Below are positions 1-6,757 of a stretch of DNA of 11,071 nt, in pieces. The position numbers and the translations under genes were made by a program. The notes beneath the pieces are model-generated. The model made no database searches, was not told where the DNA came from, and saw nothing but the letters and a program-made list of their open reading frames with translations. Location: NCBI GenBank assembly GCA_900556205.1, contig USNX01000021.1, forward strand, positions 1-11,071, in the 5' to 3' direction. Source of the DNA: an uncultured Collinsella sp. GTDB lineage: Bacteria; Actinomycetota; Coriobacteriia; Coriobacteriales; Coriobacteriaceae. Numbering within the stretch: the first letter of the stretch is position 1; every line of letters starts with the position of its first letter.

Positions 1-1218
1 GCTTGCGATGGCTATGTCTTCGGCTGCGTGGGGGCGGCGTAGCACTTCGCCGTTGATGAGTAGGGCTTTGAGTGATTCGGGATGGTCGTGCAGGTGACGA
101 AGCGTCACGATGAGCTCGCGTGCGGTGGTGACGTGCATGCTGGCGCCCATGCCGGTAAGCATCGTGGTGTTGGCCTTTTCCTGACCGTATGATTTGCCCA
201 GCAGGATCATCGGCAGATGAGCGCACAGGCACTCGGTGACCGTGAGTCCGCCTGATTTGAGGATTGCCAGGTCGCAGCCGTGCATGAGGGCCGCCATGTC
301 GTCCACGTAGTCCAGAACCGTGACGTTGTCGAGCTTCATGGCGTCGAAGAGCGTCTTGAGTCGGGCGGCGTATTCCTTATCCTTGCCCGGTAAGAAGACA
401 AAGTGCATGTCCTCAAAGCTGCGTAAGAAGGGGAGCGTGTGGTCCATCGCGGCACGGAAACGCACGTATGGTTGGGGCAAACTGGCGCCGGCCATCACCA
501 ATACGACGGTTTTGTCTATGGGGAGATTGAACTTGCTCAGCTCTTCCTCGCGATCGTAATTTGAATCGAAACCGGCTCGGATGGGGATGCCCGTTATGCG
601 GATCTTTGACTCGGGAACTTTGCGGGGGCGCAGCGTTTCGGCCATAAACTCGTTGGCCACGCAGAACAGGTCGGTGTCCTTGTGGGGCCAAAAGCCTTCG
701 ACTTCATAGTCTGTTGGTACGCAGATGACCGGATAATCGATACCCGTAATAACGCGGGCGCCCACGGCAACATTGGCTGCTGTGATGTGCGTTGCGACCA
801 CGGCTATAGGCCTGCGGCGACGAATATATTCGTTGAAGGCGGGGAACATAATTCGCGACCATGCCGTGCCGCCACCCCAGAGAAGATGCCCCGTAAGCGT
901 ATATCGCCAGGTCAGGTCGTAAATGGGGCGTGTGGCTCCCGTAAAAGAAGCCGCGGTCTTATTGCCGTCGAATTTAATACGTCCAAAATCAAGGATATCG
1001 AGCACTTCAATTTCAATATCCTCAGGGATTCCCTTGGTGCCGCGGATAAGGTCAAATGCTTGTGCAATCGCGTTGGCGGCGGCTTTGTGGCCCGATCCAA
1101 CTGATGCGTGCACAATGGTTACCAGGGGTTTTTGTGCAGGTAAAACGGTCATTTGCTCCGGTTGGGGAGTGGCTTGCATGGGCAGGGGAGCGCTATTGCT
1201 CGTCTGCGTTTGATCCAT
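1..1218 (-). CDS. UgtP/MGDG-synthase-type diacylglycerol glycosyltransferase (3' end outside window)
   Basis: Reading right to left from ATG 1216-1218, the frame is open for 406 codons and runs off the left edge, so the C-terminus is missing. The family (MGDG synthase N-domain plus GT28 C-domain) transfers glucose or galactose from a UDP-sugar to diacylglycerol at the inner membrane face, making glycolipids that serve as membrane lipid and lipoteichoic-acid anchor. The protein shows the hallmark HASVGSGHKAAANA near residues 37-50, the acceptor half with ATHITAANVA (about 142-151), and the donor-binding half with AILKSGGLTVTE (about 318-329) followed by YGQEKAN (344-350). UgtP is about 380 residues, so little should be missing. 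A purine-rich AAGGGGAG lies just upstream of the chosen ATG; Met14 is an in-frame alternative. The first 30 residues are Gln/Pro/Thr-rich and probably disordered. It is divergent from trxB. The exact sugar and degree of glycosylation cannot be read from sequence. Confidence 0.85.
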   Translation of the reverse strand, partial: MDQTQTSNSAPLPMQATPQPEQMTVLPAQKPLVTIVHASVGSGHKAAANAIAQAFDLIRGTKGIPEDIEIEVLDILDFGRIKFDGNKTAASFTGATRPIYDLTWRYTLTGHLLWGGGTAWSRIMFPAFNEYIRRRRPIAVVATHITAANVAVGARVITGIDYPVICVPTDYEVEGFWPHKDTDLFCVANEFMAETLRPRKVPESKIRITGIPIRAGFDSNYDREEELSKFNLPIDKTVVLVMAGASLPQPYVRFRAAMDHTLPFLRSFEDMHFVFLPGKDKEYAARLKTLFDAMKLDNVTVLDYVDDMAALMHGCDLAILKSGGLTVTECLCAHLPMILLGKSYGQEKANTTMLTGMGASMHVTTARELIVTLRHLHDHPESLKALLINGEVLRRPHAAEDIAIAS

Positions 1219-1335
1219 CGATAACTCCCCTTCAGCTTTGTTACGCGATTTATCATTGTAGTGCATGAGTGTCATGTTCACGTAAATTTGGGTATGAGCG
1301 CAAAGAACGACAACGTTTCGACGAGAGGATTCTTC

Positions 1336-2274
1336 ATGACTACCGATCAGCCGATTGATGTTGCGATTATCGGTGGAGGCCCCGCGGGCTATGCTGCCGC
1401 CATTTACGCTGCGCGTGCCAACCTGACGACGACCGTGATTGAGCAGGGCATGTCGGGTGGACAGATCGCCACGACCAATGAGGTCGAGAACTATCCGGGC
1501 ATTCCGCTCTTGAGTGGCGCCGAACTCGGCGAGCGTTTTCAGCAACATGCAGAGGGGCTGGGAGCGCAGGTTACATGGAGCATGGTTACGGGTATCGATT
1601 ACGATGCCGATGCAGCGCTGTTTACGGTGCATCATGATATGGGCGATACGCTTGCCTCGAGCGTTATCGCTTGCATGGGTGCCACGCCGCGTCCGGCAGG
1701 TTTCGCTGGCGAGGATACCTATCGCGGTCGTGGCGTTTCATATTGCGCAACATGTGACGGCATGTTCTTCCGCGGCAAACAGGTCTTTGTAATCGGTGGT
1801 GGCAATTCGGCATGCGAAGAGGCACTGTTCCTGTCAGACATTGCCAGCAGTGTGACCATCGTGCTGCGCCGCGACCAGTTCCGTGCGCCTGATGGTGTTG
1901 TTCAGAAAGTACTCAAAAAGGACAATATTACAGTTAGGTACCAAACTAGTATTGTTGAGCTTTCTGGTGAAGCGATGCCCACGACAATTACGTTCAAGGA
2001 CAATGCAAGCGGTAAGACGCATGCTGAGACCTTTGAGCCTGGCTCGTTTGGCATCTTTGTCTTTACCGGGACGCAACCCCATACCGAGCTTGTTGAGCAT
2101 CTTGTCGATCTGGCGCCTGATGGCGGCATTTTGACTGATGAATCCATGGCGACCCGCACGCCAGGTCTATTTGCTGCTGGCGATATCCGTTCCAAGCGCT
2201 TACGTCAGGTTGTGACCGCCGTTTCTGACGGAGCCATAGCAGCAACGAGCGCATACGCGTTTCTCCGCGGATAA
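1336..2274 (+). CDS. trxB: Thioredoxin-disulfide reductase
   Basis: FAD-dependent enzyme that passes electrons from NADPH to oxidised thioredoxin in the cytoplasm, maintaining dithiol balance. The 312-residue product has the usual length. It shows the FAD-binding GGGPAG (residues 13-18) and SGGQIATTNEVENYPG (40-55), the redox pair C137-A-T-C140 in SYCATCDG, a second nucleotide-binding motif GGGNSA (154-159), RRDQFRA (178-184) whose arginines usually contact the NADPH 2'-phosphate, and the C-terminal FAD motif AAGDIR with downstream RQVVTAVSDGAIAA. ATG 1336 is preferred because GAGAGGA (1323-1329) sits six bases upstream; in-frame ATGs at 1261 and 1294 would add a non-conserved leader and lack a comparable ribosome site. 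No thioredoxin gene is adjacent. I found no convincing -35/-10 pair in the 117-bp divergent spacer. Confidence 0.95.
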   Translation: MTTDQPIDVAIIGGGPAGYAAAIYAARANLTTTVIEQGMSGGQIATTNEVENYPGIPLLSGAELGERFQQHAEGLGAQVTWSMVTGIDYDADAALFTVHHDMGDTLASSVIACMGATPRPAGFAGEDTYRGRGVSYCATCDGMFFRGKQVFVIGGGNSACEEALFLSDIASSVTIVLRRDQFRAPDGVVQKVLKKDNITVRYQTSIVELSGEAMPTTITFKDNASGKTHAETFEPGSFGIFVFTGTQPHTELVEHLVDLAPDGGILTDESMATRTPGLFAAGDIRSKRLRQVVTAVSDGAIAATSAYAFLRG

Positions 2275-2314
2275 GTACGATAATATATCTTATGTAAGGT
2301 TGTTATCTTTTAAC

Positions 2315-2357
2315 AAAGTGGTTGGACGGTGTATCAATGTGCTGTCCAACCACTTTT
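2315..2357 (+). terminator. Probable trxB terminator
   Basis: A perfect 13-bp stem, AAAGTGGTTGGAC (2315-2327) with GTCCAACCACTTT (2344-2356), encloses a 16-base loop and is followed by a short T-rich stretch. It begins 40 bases after the trxB stop and ends before the promoter of the next gene. The U-tract is weak and the loop large, so termination strength is uncertain. Confidence 0.55.
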
Positions 2358-2375
2358 ACTTGCCGGCTATGTGGT

Positions 2376-2404
2376 ATGCAAAACTAGATAATCTAGAATA
2401 CAAT
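2376..2404 (+). promoter_or_regulatory. Promoter and inverted-repeat operator of the DUF1836 gene
   Basis: A -10 like TACAAT (2399-2404) lies 17 bases after a poor -35 (ATGCAA, 2376-2381). The spacer is almost filled by an inverted repeat, CTAGAT-A-ATCTAG (2384-2396). The 12-mer CAAAACTAGATA here also occurs in the degV upstream region (4053-4064). A repeat between -35 and -10 is where MerR-type regulators bind, and the gene behind it encodes a MerR-like protein, so autoregulation is a natural inference. Promoter activity and binding are not shown by sequence alone. Confidence 0.5.
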
Positions 2405-2428
2405 ATAGAAAATGAACGGAGGACCTTT

Positions 2429-3040
2429 ATGAACCACGTTAAACACGTTATTCCGATGTCCGATTCGTCGGTCAGCATTAAGCCTGAGGATATTCAGCCC
2501 ACTGTGCTGCCCGATGCATTTATTCAGTCCGATATCGTGCGCAAACTTAATACGTTGAGCCTGCCGCGCTATGACCAGTTGCCCAATGTGACGCTCTACC
2601 GCGACCAGGTCATTGAGTATGTTGCGCTGTGGATGGAGCCGCTGTCCCTTTGCGTTGAGCAGCCTATCATTACGCCATCGATGATCAATAACTACGTAAA
2701 GGTCGGCCTAGTGCCTGCTCCGGTCAAAAAGCAATATGGCCGCGAGCAGATTGCCCGCCTGATCGCTATCTGCATCTTTAAGCAGGTGCTACCTATTGCT
2801 GCGGTGCAGGCACTCTTTAACATTCAGCGATTGAGCTACGATGCCCCGACGGCCTTCGACTATGTGGTTGATCAGCTCGAGGCATCGATTCGTTCGGCGT
2901 TTTCCGTCGAGCAGACGCCGGTTCCCGATACGGCGCATCAGGTAACGCGTGAGTCGCTGCTTGTGCGCAGCGCGGTTTCATCCTTTGTTTCGAAGGCTTA
3001 CTTGATGAGCTATCTTAAGTTCAACGGATTTAATAGCTAG
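2429..3040 (+). CDS. DUF1836 (YkrK-type) MerR-like transcriptional regulator
   Basis: A 203-residue cytoplasmic protein matching the DUF1836 / BS_ykrK family. The recognisable block is residues 80-125, ITPSMINNYVKVGLVPAPVKK then YGREQIARLIAICIFKQVLPI: a helix-turn-helix of MerR type in which 'NNYVKVGLV' corresponds to the wing-proximal 'yY...Gll' of MerR proteins. The N-terminal 50 residues and a C-terminal helical part (140-203) are family-typical but without assigned function. B. subtilis YkrK is reported as a repressor of htpX, so a DNA-binding role is likely. The ATG at 2429 has GGAGG at 2418-2422, six bases away; upstream in-frame starts lie before the promoter and are discarded. It converges on degV, and both genes have similar repeats upstream, suggesting this protein controls itself and degV. 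Ligand unknown. Confidence 0.8.
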   Translation: MNHVKHVIPMSDSSVSIKPEDIQPTVLPDAFIQSDIVRKLNTLSLPRYDQLPNVTLYRDQVIEYVALWMEPLSLCVEQPIITPSMINNYVKVGLVPAPVKKQYGREQIARLIAICIFKQVLPIAAVQALFNIQRLSYDAPTAFDYVVDQLEASIRSAFSVEQTPVPDTAHQVTRESLLVRSAVSSFVSKAYLMSYLKFNGFNS

Positions 3041-3054
3041 CCGACGTATAAAAC

Positions 3055-3100
3055 GGGCGGGACAAAGAGCCATCTGTCGCTTTGTCCCGCCCATATTTTT
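3055..3100. terminator. Bidirectional terminator between DUF1836 gene and degV
   Basis: A perfect 13-bp GC-rich stem, GGGCGGGACAAAG (3055-3067) with CTTTGTCCCGCCC (3080-3092), has a 12-base loop. ATATTTTT follows on plus (3093-3100), and TATAAAA precedes it (3047-3053), giving a U-rich tail for minus transcripts too. It sits between the stop codons of two convergent genes, so it can serve both. Confidence 0.85.
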
Positions 3101-3113
3101 GCTTGGTTGGACT

Positions 3114-3980
3114 TTATTTGCCCGAAGCTACGCCCATGCCGTAGCCGATGATGAGGCCGTGCATCTCGGCGTAATAGGAATCCAGGCCGTTGCAGGGCAT
3201 GATGATGGTCTTGGAGCCGGGCCAATGCTCGACTATGCGATCAGTAAGCGCCTGAGCTCCAGCTTCGTTCTCAACGTGATCGATGACGACCTCACCGCCC
3301 GTAAAGCCCTCGGCTTCCATAGTGTCGATGATCTTGTTGAGCATCTTCTTTTCGCCACGTGTGTGCCCGACGAGTTCGATTTTACCGGCTTCACTCGCCG
3401 TGCCCAAAATGCGAATATTGAGCTTGTTGGCAATGACGCCGGCTGCCTTAGGGATACGTCCGGCTTTGGCGAGGTTTTCGTAATTGCACAAGCTGAAGAG
3501 GATTTTGCTGTTCTGCTCAAGGCTATCGAAGTATGCGCAAGCGTCCTCGAATGTGACATCCGGATTGCTTGCAAGGTATCGGTCGAACAGCAAGAAAATG
3601 AGGTCCATTTTGCCGCCAGCTGCGCGTGAATTTACTAGATGAATCTGTCGGTCAGGCTCCTCGGCAAGAACCATATCGCGAGCCGTGGCTGCCGCGTTGT
3701 AGCTGCCCGACACGCCCTCAGAGATCGGCATGCAGATGGTCTTGTCTGCCAATTTGAAGAGCTCGGCCCACTCCCCTACGCTGGGACAAGCGCTCGAAGA
3801 AGCGTTCGTCTCCGCCTGAACAGCGCAGTTGAGCTCATGCACATCGAGCGAAAGGTCATCGACGAATTCACGCTCCCCCACTCGAATTTTGAGGGGCGCA
3901 AATGCAAAGGTGGTATGGGGTGCGGTCGGTTGCCAATCGCGGAGGTTGCAGCTTGAATCTGAGATAAGTGCCCAGCTCAT
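3114..3980 (-). CDS. DegV family fatty-acid-binding protein (FakB-like)
   Basis: A 288-residue cytosolic protein of the DegV family, whose members bind a single fatty acid between two alpha/beta lobes. In Firmicutes the FakB members present exogenous fatty acid to the kinase FakA, yielding acyl-phosphate for phospholipid synthesis. Family marks are ISDSSCNL (6-13), the serine-rich SSSACPS (61-67), ISEGVSGSYNAA (86-97, matching the conserved S-x-x-x-G/S-T/S-Y block), NSRAAGGKMDL (117-127), and AKAGRIPKAAG (171-181). The length is normal. The start at 3980 has AGAAAGGA six bases upstream. It is transcribed alone, from a TATAAT promoter next to a long inverted repeat, and ends at the shared bidirectional terminator. 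The fatty acid specificity and whether a FakA partner exists cannot be judged here. Confidence 0.9.
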   Translation of the reverse strand: MSWALISDSSCNLRDWQPTAPHTTFAFAPLKIRVGEREFVDDLSLDVHELNCAVQAETNASSSACPSVGEWAELFKLADKTICMPISEGVSGSYNAAATARDMVLAEEPDRQIHLVNSRAAGGKMDLIFLLFDRYLASNPDVTFEDACAYFDSLEQNSKILFSLCNYENLAKAGRIPKAAGVIANKLNIRILGTASEAGKIELVGHTRGEKKMLNKIIDTMEAEGFTGGEVVIDHVENEAGAQALTDRIVEHWPGSKTIIMPCNGLDSYYAEMHGLIIGYGMGVASGK

Positions 3981-4009
3981 AGAGGGTCCTTTCTAATTGT
4001 TCCTCAATA

Positions 4010-4015
4010 ATTATA
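4010..4015 (-). promoter_or_regulatory. -10 element of the degV promoter
   Basis: On minus the sequence is a perfect TATAAT, 30 bases upstream of the degV start codon. The matching -35 position (4033-4038, GCACAA) is poor and touches the edge of the inverted repeat at 4037-4069, which suggests that a regulator influences this promoter. Confidence 0.55.
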
Positions 4016-4036
4016 GCCTTCTTGCAGACCGATTGT

Positions 4037-4069
4037 GCTGCTATCTAGTATTCAAAACTAGATAGCAGC
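4037..4069. promoter_or_regulatory. Perfect 13-bp inverted repeat upstream of degV (probable operator)
   Basis: GCTGCTATCTAGT (4037-4049) and ACTAGATAGCAGC (4057-4069) are exact reverse complements around a 7-base centre, ATTCAAA. The CTAGATA/TATCTAG cores recur in the DUF1836 promoter (2384-2396). It lies between the terminator of the upstream operon and the degV -10, where a terminator is not needed and where no T-run follows on either strand, so an operator reading is preferred over an RNA hairpin. Binding by the DUF1836 protein is inference. Confidence 0.55.
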
Positions 4070-4081
4070 TTGCAGTAAAGG

Positions 4082-4121
4082 CAAAAGAATGGACCCCATG
4101 ACTCAAAGCCACGAGGTCCAT
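4082..4121 (-). terminator. Terminator of the pgsA-to-NlpC/P60 operon
   Basis: On minus, ATGGACCTC pairs with GGGGTCCAT (9 bp, plus-strand arms 4113-4121 and 4089-4097). The stem extends inward by GTGGC/GTCAT with two G-U pairs to a 5-base loop, giving about 14 bp. The following minus bases are TCTTTTGC, a U-rich tail. It begins about 24 bases after the NlpC/P60 stop codon. Confidence 0.8.
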
Positions 4122-4144
4122 ATCCGTTTGCTTTATCTGAATAC

Positions 4145-5272
4145 TTAGTAGCGAACGAAGATATAGTTGTTGTTCATGCCGGCGGCAACGGAGCTGATGA
4201 TAACACCCGTGTTGTAGTCGGAAGCATGAATCATCTGACCACCACCGATGTAAATGCCGGTGTGGTACGAGTTGACCACAACGTCACCAGGCTGCGGATC
4301 GGACACACGCGTCCAGCCCATAAAGGTACCCGTGGTGCCCAGGCGGCAATAGCGACCAGTGAGGCAATAGCTAACAAAACCAGAGCAGTCGAAGCTGTTC
4401 GGGCCAATTCCGCCCCAGGAATAGGCGCAACCAAGCTTGCTGTATGCACGCGAGACAACAGAACCGCCATCAACGGACTGGCTCGGAGCAGAAGGCGTCG
4501 GAGCCGGAGCAGGCGTGGAGGGCTGCGGCGTCGGAGCAGGTGTCGGCGTAGGAGCCGGAGTGTTGCCGCCCTGGTTGTTGTTATTGCTGGTCTGGCCACC
4601 GTTGTTGGTGTTCTCGGTCGTACCGGCAGTCTCGTTGCTCACCGTGGCCTTCTCGGCGGTACTAGCGTTGATGCCGGCCTGCAGTGCGGCGTTGGCCTCG
4701 GCCTCGGCGGTAAGCTCGGCCTGCAGCTGCGAATCCAGGGAGTTTACGACGTTCTGGGCTTCAGCCTGCTGAGCGTTAAGCTCGTCGACCTTCTTTTGCG
4801 TGGCGGCGACGTTCTTCTCCTGCTCGGCCTGCTTATCGGTGAGCTGCTGCTTAAGCTCCTTGACCTCTTGAATGGTCTGAGCCTGCTTATCGGAAACTTT
4901 GCCGTAGTAGAACAGACGGTTGAGCATATCGCTCAGGTCATCGACACCCGTCAGAACCTGAAGTAGGCTCAGGCCGCCGGTTTTGTACTCGCCGGCGACA
5001 TAGGTCGAGAGCTTGGACTGACCATCGGCGATCTCCTGCTGCTTTTGCGTGATCTCGCCGGCAGTCTGATCGAGCGCCTGCGTTTGTGTGGCGAGCTCAT
5101 CGTAAATCTGCTGGGTTTGGGTACCGATCTGCTCGAGCTTAGTACGAGCAGCGGCAAGGTCGGATGCGGTATCGGCGTAGGCAGGAGCCGCGAGGCCCAA
5201 GCCCAAAACACAAGCGAGGGTTGCCGTAGCAGCGCAGCGTGCCATGTTTTTATGCGTGTTTGCTGTGCGCAT
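4145..5272 (-). CDS. Secreted NlpC/P60 peptidoglycan hydrolase with coiled-coil N-domain
   Basis: A 375-residue exported cell-wall enzyme; NlpC/P60 domains are cysteine peptidases that usually cut the D-Glu/meso-DAP (or Lys) bond of peptidoglycan stems. Residues 1-33 form a signal peptide with a likely cut after AYA33. Residues 35-200 are rich in Q/E/K/A heptads (a PcsB/RipA-like coiled coil). Residues 210-265 are a linker of Asn/Gly/Thr then a Pro-Ala-Thr repeat (PTPAPTPTP...), and 270-375 form the catalytic domain: AYSWGGIGPNSFDCSGFV with nucleophile Cys296, His337 in YHTGIYIGG, and His349 in MIHAS. The catalytic set looks intact. AAAGGA lies six bases before the ATG; Met10 is an alternative start. 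It follows apt by 32 bases and is last in the operon. The coiled coil suggests regulation by a partner such as an FtsEX-type complex, but no partner is present here. Confidence 0.9.
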   Translation of the reverse strand: MRTANTHKNMARCAATATLACVLGLGLAAPAYADTASDLAAARTKLEQIGTQTQQIYDELATQTQALDQTAGEITQKQQEIADGQSKLSTYVAGEYKTGGLSLLQVLTGVDDLSDMLNRLFYYGKVSDKQAQTIQEVKELKQQLTDKQAEQEKNVAATQKKVDELNAQQAEAQNVVNSLDSQLQAELTAEAEANAALQAGINASTAEKATVSNETAGTTENTNNGGQTSNNNNQGGNTPAPTPTPAPTPQPSTPAPAPTPSAPSQSVDGGSVVSRAYSKLGCAYSWGGIGPNSFDCSGFVSYCLTGRYCRLGTTGTFMGWTRVSDPQPGDVVVNSYHTGIYIGGGQMIHASDYNTGVIISSVAAGMNNNYIFVRY

Positions 5273-5304
5273 GTAGCTTCCTTTCCAGTAACTAAGGGTA
5301 ACGG

Positions 5305-5835
5305 CTAGTCCACCGTCACCAGGCTAAAGAGCTCCACATCGTCATCAGACGGCGTGAGCTTCTCGCGCGGGTCGAGAAACGCAAGCTCAAGGATACAACC
5401 GTAACCGACAAGCTTTGCGCCCATATCTCGCACCAGTTTACCTGTTGCCTCGACGGTTCCGCCCGTCGCGACTAAGTCGTCCAGAATCAACACGGTATCT
5501 TTAGAGCTGATAGCGTCGGCATGGATCTCAATTGAATCGGTGCCGTACTCGAGCTCGTAGCTCTGGCTTACGGTCTCGCGCGGCAGCTTGCCCGGTTTAC
5601 GTGCGGGAACAAAGCCGGCGCCAAGGGCTACAGCCACCGGTACGCCAACCATAAAGCCGCGAGCCTCGGGACCCACGACCTTGGTGATTCCCATGCCGGC
5701 AAAGTGCTCGGCGAGGGAATCGGTCATGGCTTTGAGCGCCTCGGGATTGCCAAAGAGCGGCGTGATGTCCTTAAAGATGACTCCGGGCTCGGGGTAGTCG
5801 GGGATGTCGACGATTTGAGATTCGAAGTCGTACAT
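5305..5835 (-). CDS. apt: Adenine phosphoribosyltransferase
   Basis: A cytoplasmic purine-salvage enzyme that joins adenine and PRPP to give AMP and pyrophosphate. The 176-residue product is full length for the family. It shows the N-terminal IPDYPEPGVIFKDITPL (11-27), the GPEARGF substrate region (55-61), and the PRPP-binding loop VLILDDLVATGGT (115-127) with both aspartates and the small-residue turn. The start at 5835 is chosen because AAAGG lies seven bases upstream; an in-frame ATG at 5850 has no ribosome site and would add only five residues. It sits 40 bases after the FtsR-like gene and 32 before the NlpC/P60 gene, all on minus with no terminator between, which suggests co-transcription. 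Its presence among division and envelope genes has no obvious functional reason. Confidence 0.95.
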   Translation of the reverse strand: MYDFESQIVDIPDYPEPGVIFKDITPLFGNPEALKAMTDSLAEHFAGMGITKVVGPEARGFMVGVPVAVALGAGFVPARKPGKLPRETVSQSYELEYGTDSIEIHADAISSKDTVLILDDLVATGGTVEATGKLVRDMGAKLVGYGCILELAFLDPREKLTPSDDDVELFSLVTVD

Positions 5836-5875
5836 TTCAGGACCTTTCAATGGGTTGCCGGATAAGCGGCAGAGG

Positions 5876-6754
5876 TTATTTGGCCGCGGTGGCGGTGCCG
5901 GAGTGCGAAGGGGCGACGACCTTGAGCGGCTTTACGAGAGAATCCTCGTGCGAAGCCGGCGCGTCTGCCTCTTCGTTTTTGGCCTTGGTGGACTCGGAGC
6001 GAGTGATTTCCTCATCGAGTGCATCGATGTCGGCGTCCTCGACCACGGCGTTGAGCGACTCAAAAACGCGGTTCTTGAGCAGCGCAGTGTGCACACCTTC
6101 CGTCAGGTCGTGAAGCTTCTTAAACGCACGCTCGAGCTTGGCATCGCGCTCGTCATCGGAGGTATCCATGCCGAGCATGCTCACGAGCACCTGCTCAAAC
6201 ATCGAGGACTCGCGGTTGGCGGAAGACACGTACTGACGCAGGTTGCGCGGCTCGATATGGAAGCGTGACAGCTCGGAGCAGTAGCGGATGATCGGAAAAT
6301 CGCGGCCATCGACAAGCTCGCGATTCTGCGGACTCTTGATGACGCGAATGAGGTCGTTCTCGGCGAGCGAGCGGATAAATGAAATCTCGACGCCCAACAT
6401 ATCGGGAATGGTCTCGATGGGATGCAGCTTTTGCTTAGTCTCCTTGGGCTCCGTCTTGAGCGGAACATCGGATAGCAAGCCCACCTCGTAGGCGAGCGTT
6501 GACAGGTCCGTGGCGTTTTCCAAGCGCTGCTTAATCACGTTGAGCGGCATATAGCGGGTCTTCTGCAAGTGCAGGATGACCTCCAGGCGATCAACGTCCT
6601 CCTTAGAGTACTGACGGTATCCCTTAGGCGTACGATGAGGGGTAATGAGCCCCTCATCCTCTAGAAATCTAATTTTTGAGTTCGAAAGATCGGGGTATGC
6701 GCCTCGAAGTAGGTTGACGACTTGGCCGATACTCAGATAGTTGCGTTCGGCCAT
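5876..6754 (-). CDS. FtsR-like MerR-family transcriptional regulator
   Basis: A 292-residue DNA-binding protein. Residues 6-80 are a MerR winged helix: YLSIGQVVNLL, then the divergent SNSKIRFLEDEGLITPHRTPKGYRQY, then EDVDRLEVILHLQ. That wording, with 'SKIRFLE.EGL', is characteristic of the actinobacterial Rv1828/FtsR group rather than metal-sensing MerR, and there is no metal-binding cysteine pattern. A second helical region (125-240) includes HIEPRNLRQYVSSANRE, which matches the group's C-domain. The last 45 or so residues are acidic, Ser/Ala/Lys-rich and probably disordered, making the protein longer than the roughly 250-residue mycobacterial and corynebacterial proteins. C. glutamicum FtsR activates ftsZ. 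The start codon follows the FHA gene's stop by three bases, so translational coupling is likely. Adjacency to a GarA-like gene supports the FtsR assignment. Confidence 0.85.
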   Translation of the reverse strand: MAERNYLSIGQVVNLLRGAYPDLSNSKIRFLEDEGLITPHRTPKGYRQYSKEDVDRLEVILHLQKTRYMPLNVIKQRLENATDLSTLAYEVGLLSDVPLKTEPKETKQKLHPIETIPDMLGVEISFIRSLAENDLIRVIKSPQNRELVDGRDFPIIRYCSELSRFHIEPRNLRQYVSSANRESSMFEQVLVSMLGMDTSDDERDAKLERAFKKLHDLTEGVHTALLKNRVFESLNAVVEDADIDALDEEITRSESTKAKNEEADAPASHEDSLVKPLKVVAPSHSGTATAAK

Positions 6755-6757
6755 GCC

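Noticed and set aside
1255..1260. TACAAT on minus as a -10 for the glycosyltransferase gene
   Set aside because: No acceptable -35 lies 16-18 bases upstream, so I did not call a promoter.
1261..1335. 25-codon N-terminal extension of trxB
   Set aside because: The ATGs at 1261 and 1294 have no ribosome site, the added residues are not part of the TrxB fold, and ATG 1336 has GAGAGGA at the right distance.
4501..4560. Repetitive sequence resembling a short tandem repeat array
   Set aside because: It encodes the Pro-Ala-Thr linker of the NlpC/P60 protein; there are no regular spacers, so it is not a CRISPR or VNTR locus.
4226..4966. 246-codon plus-strand frame opposite the NlpC/P60 gene
   Set aside because: It mirrors the low-complexity linker and coiled coil of the minus-strand gene, which has a signal peptide and intact catalytic domain.
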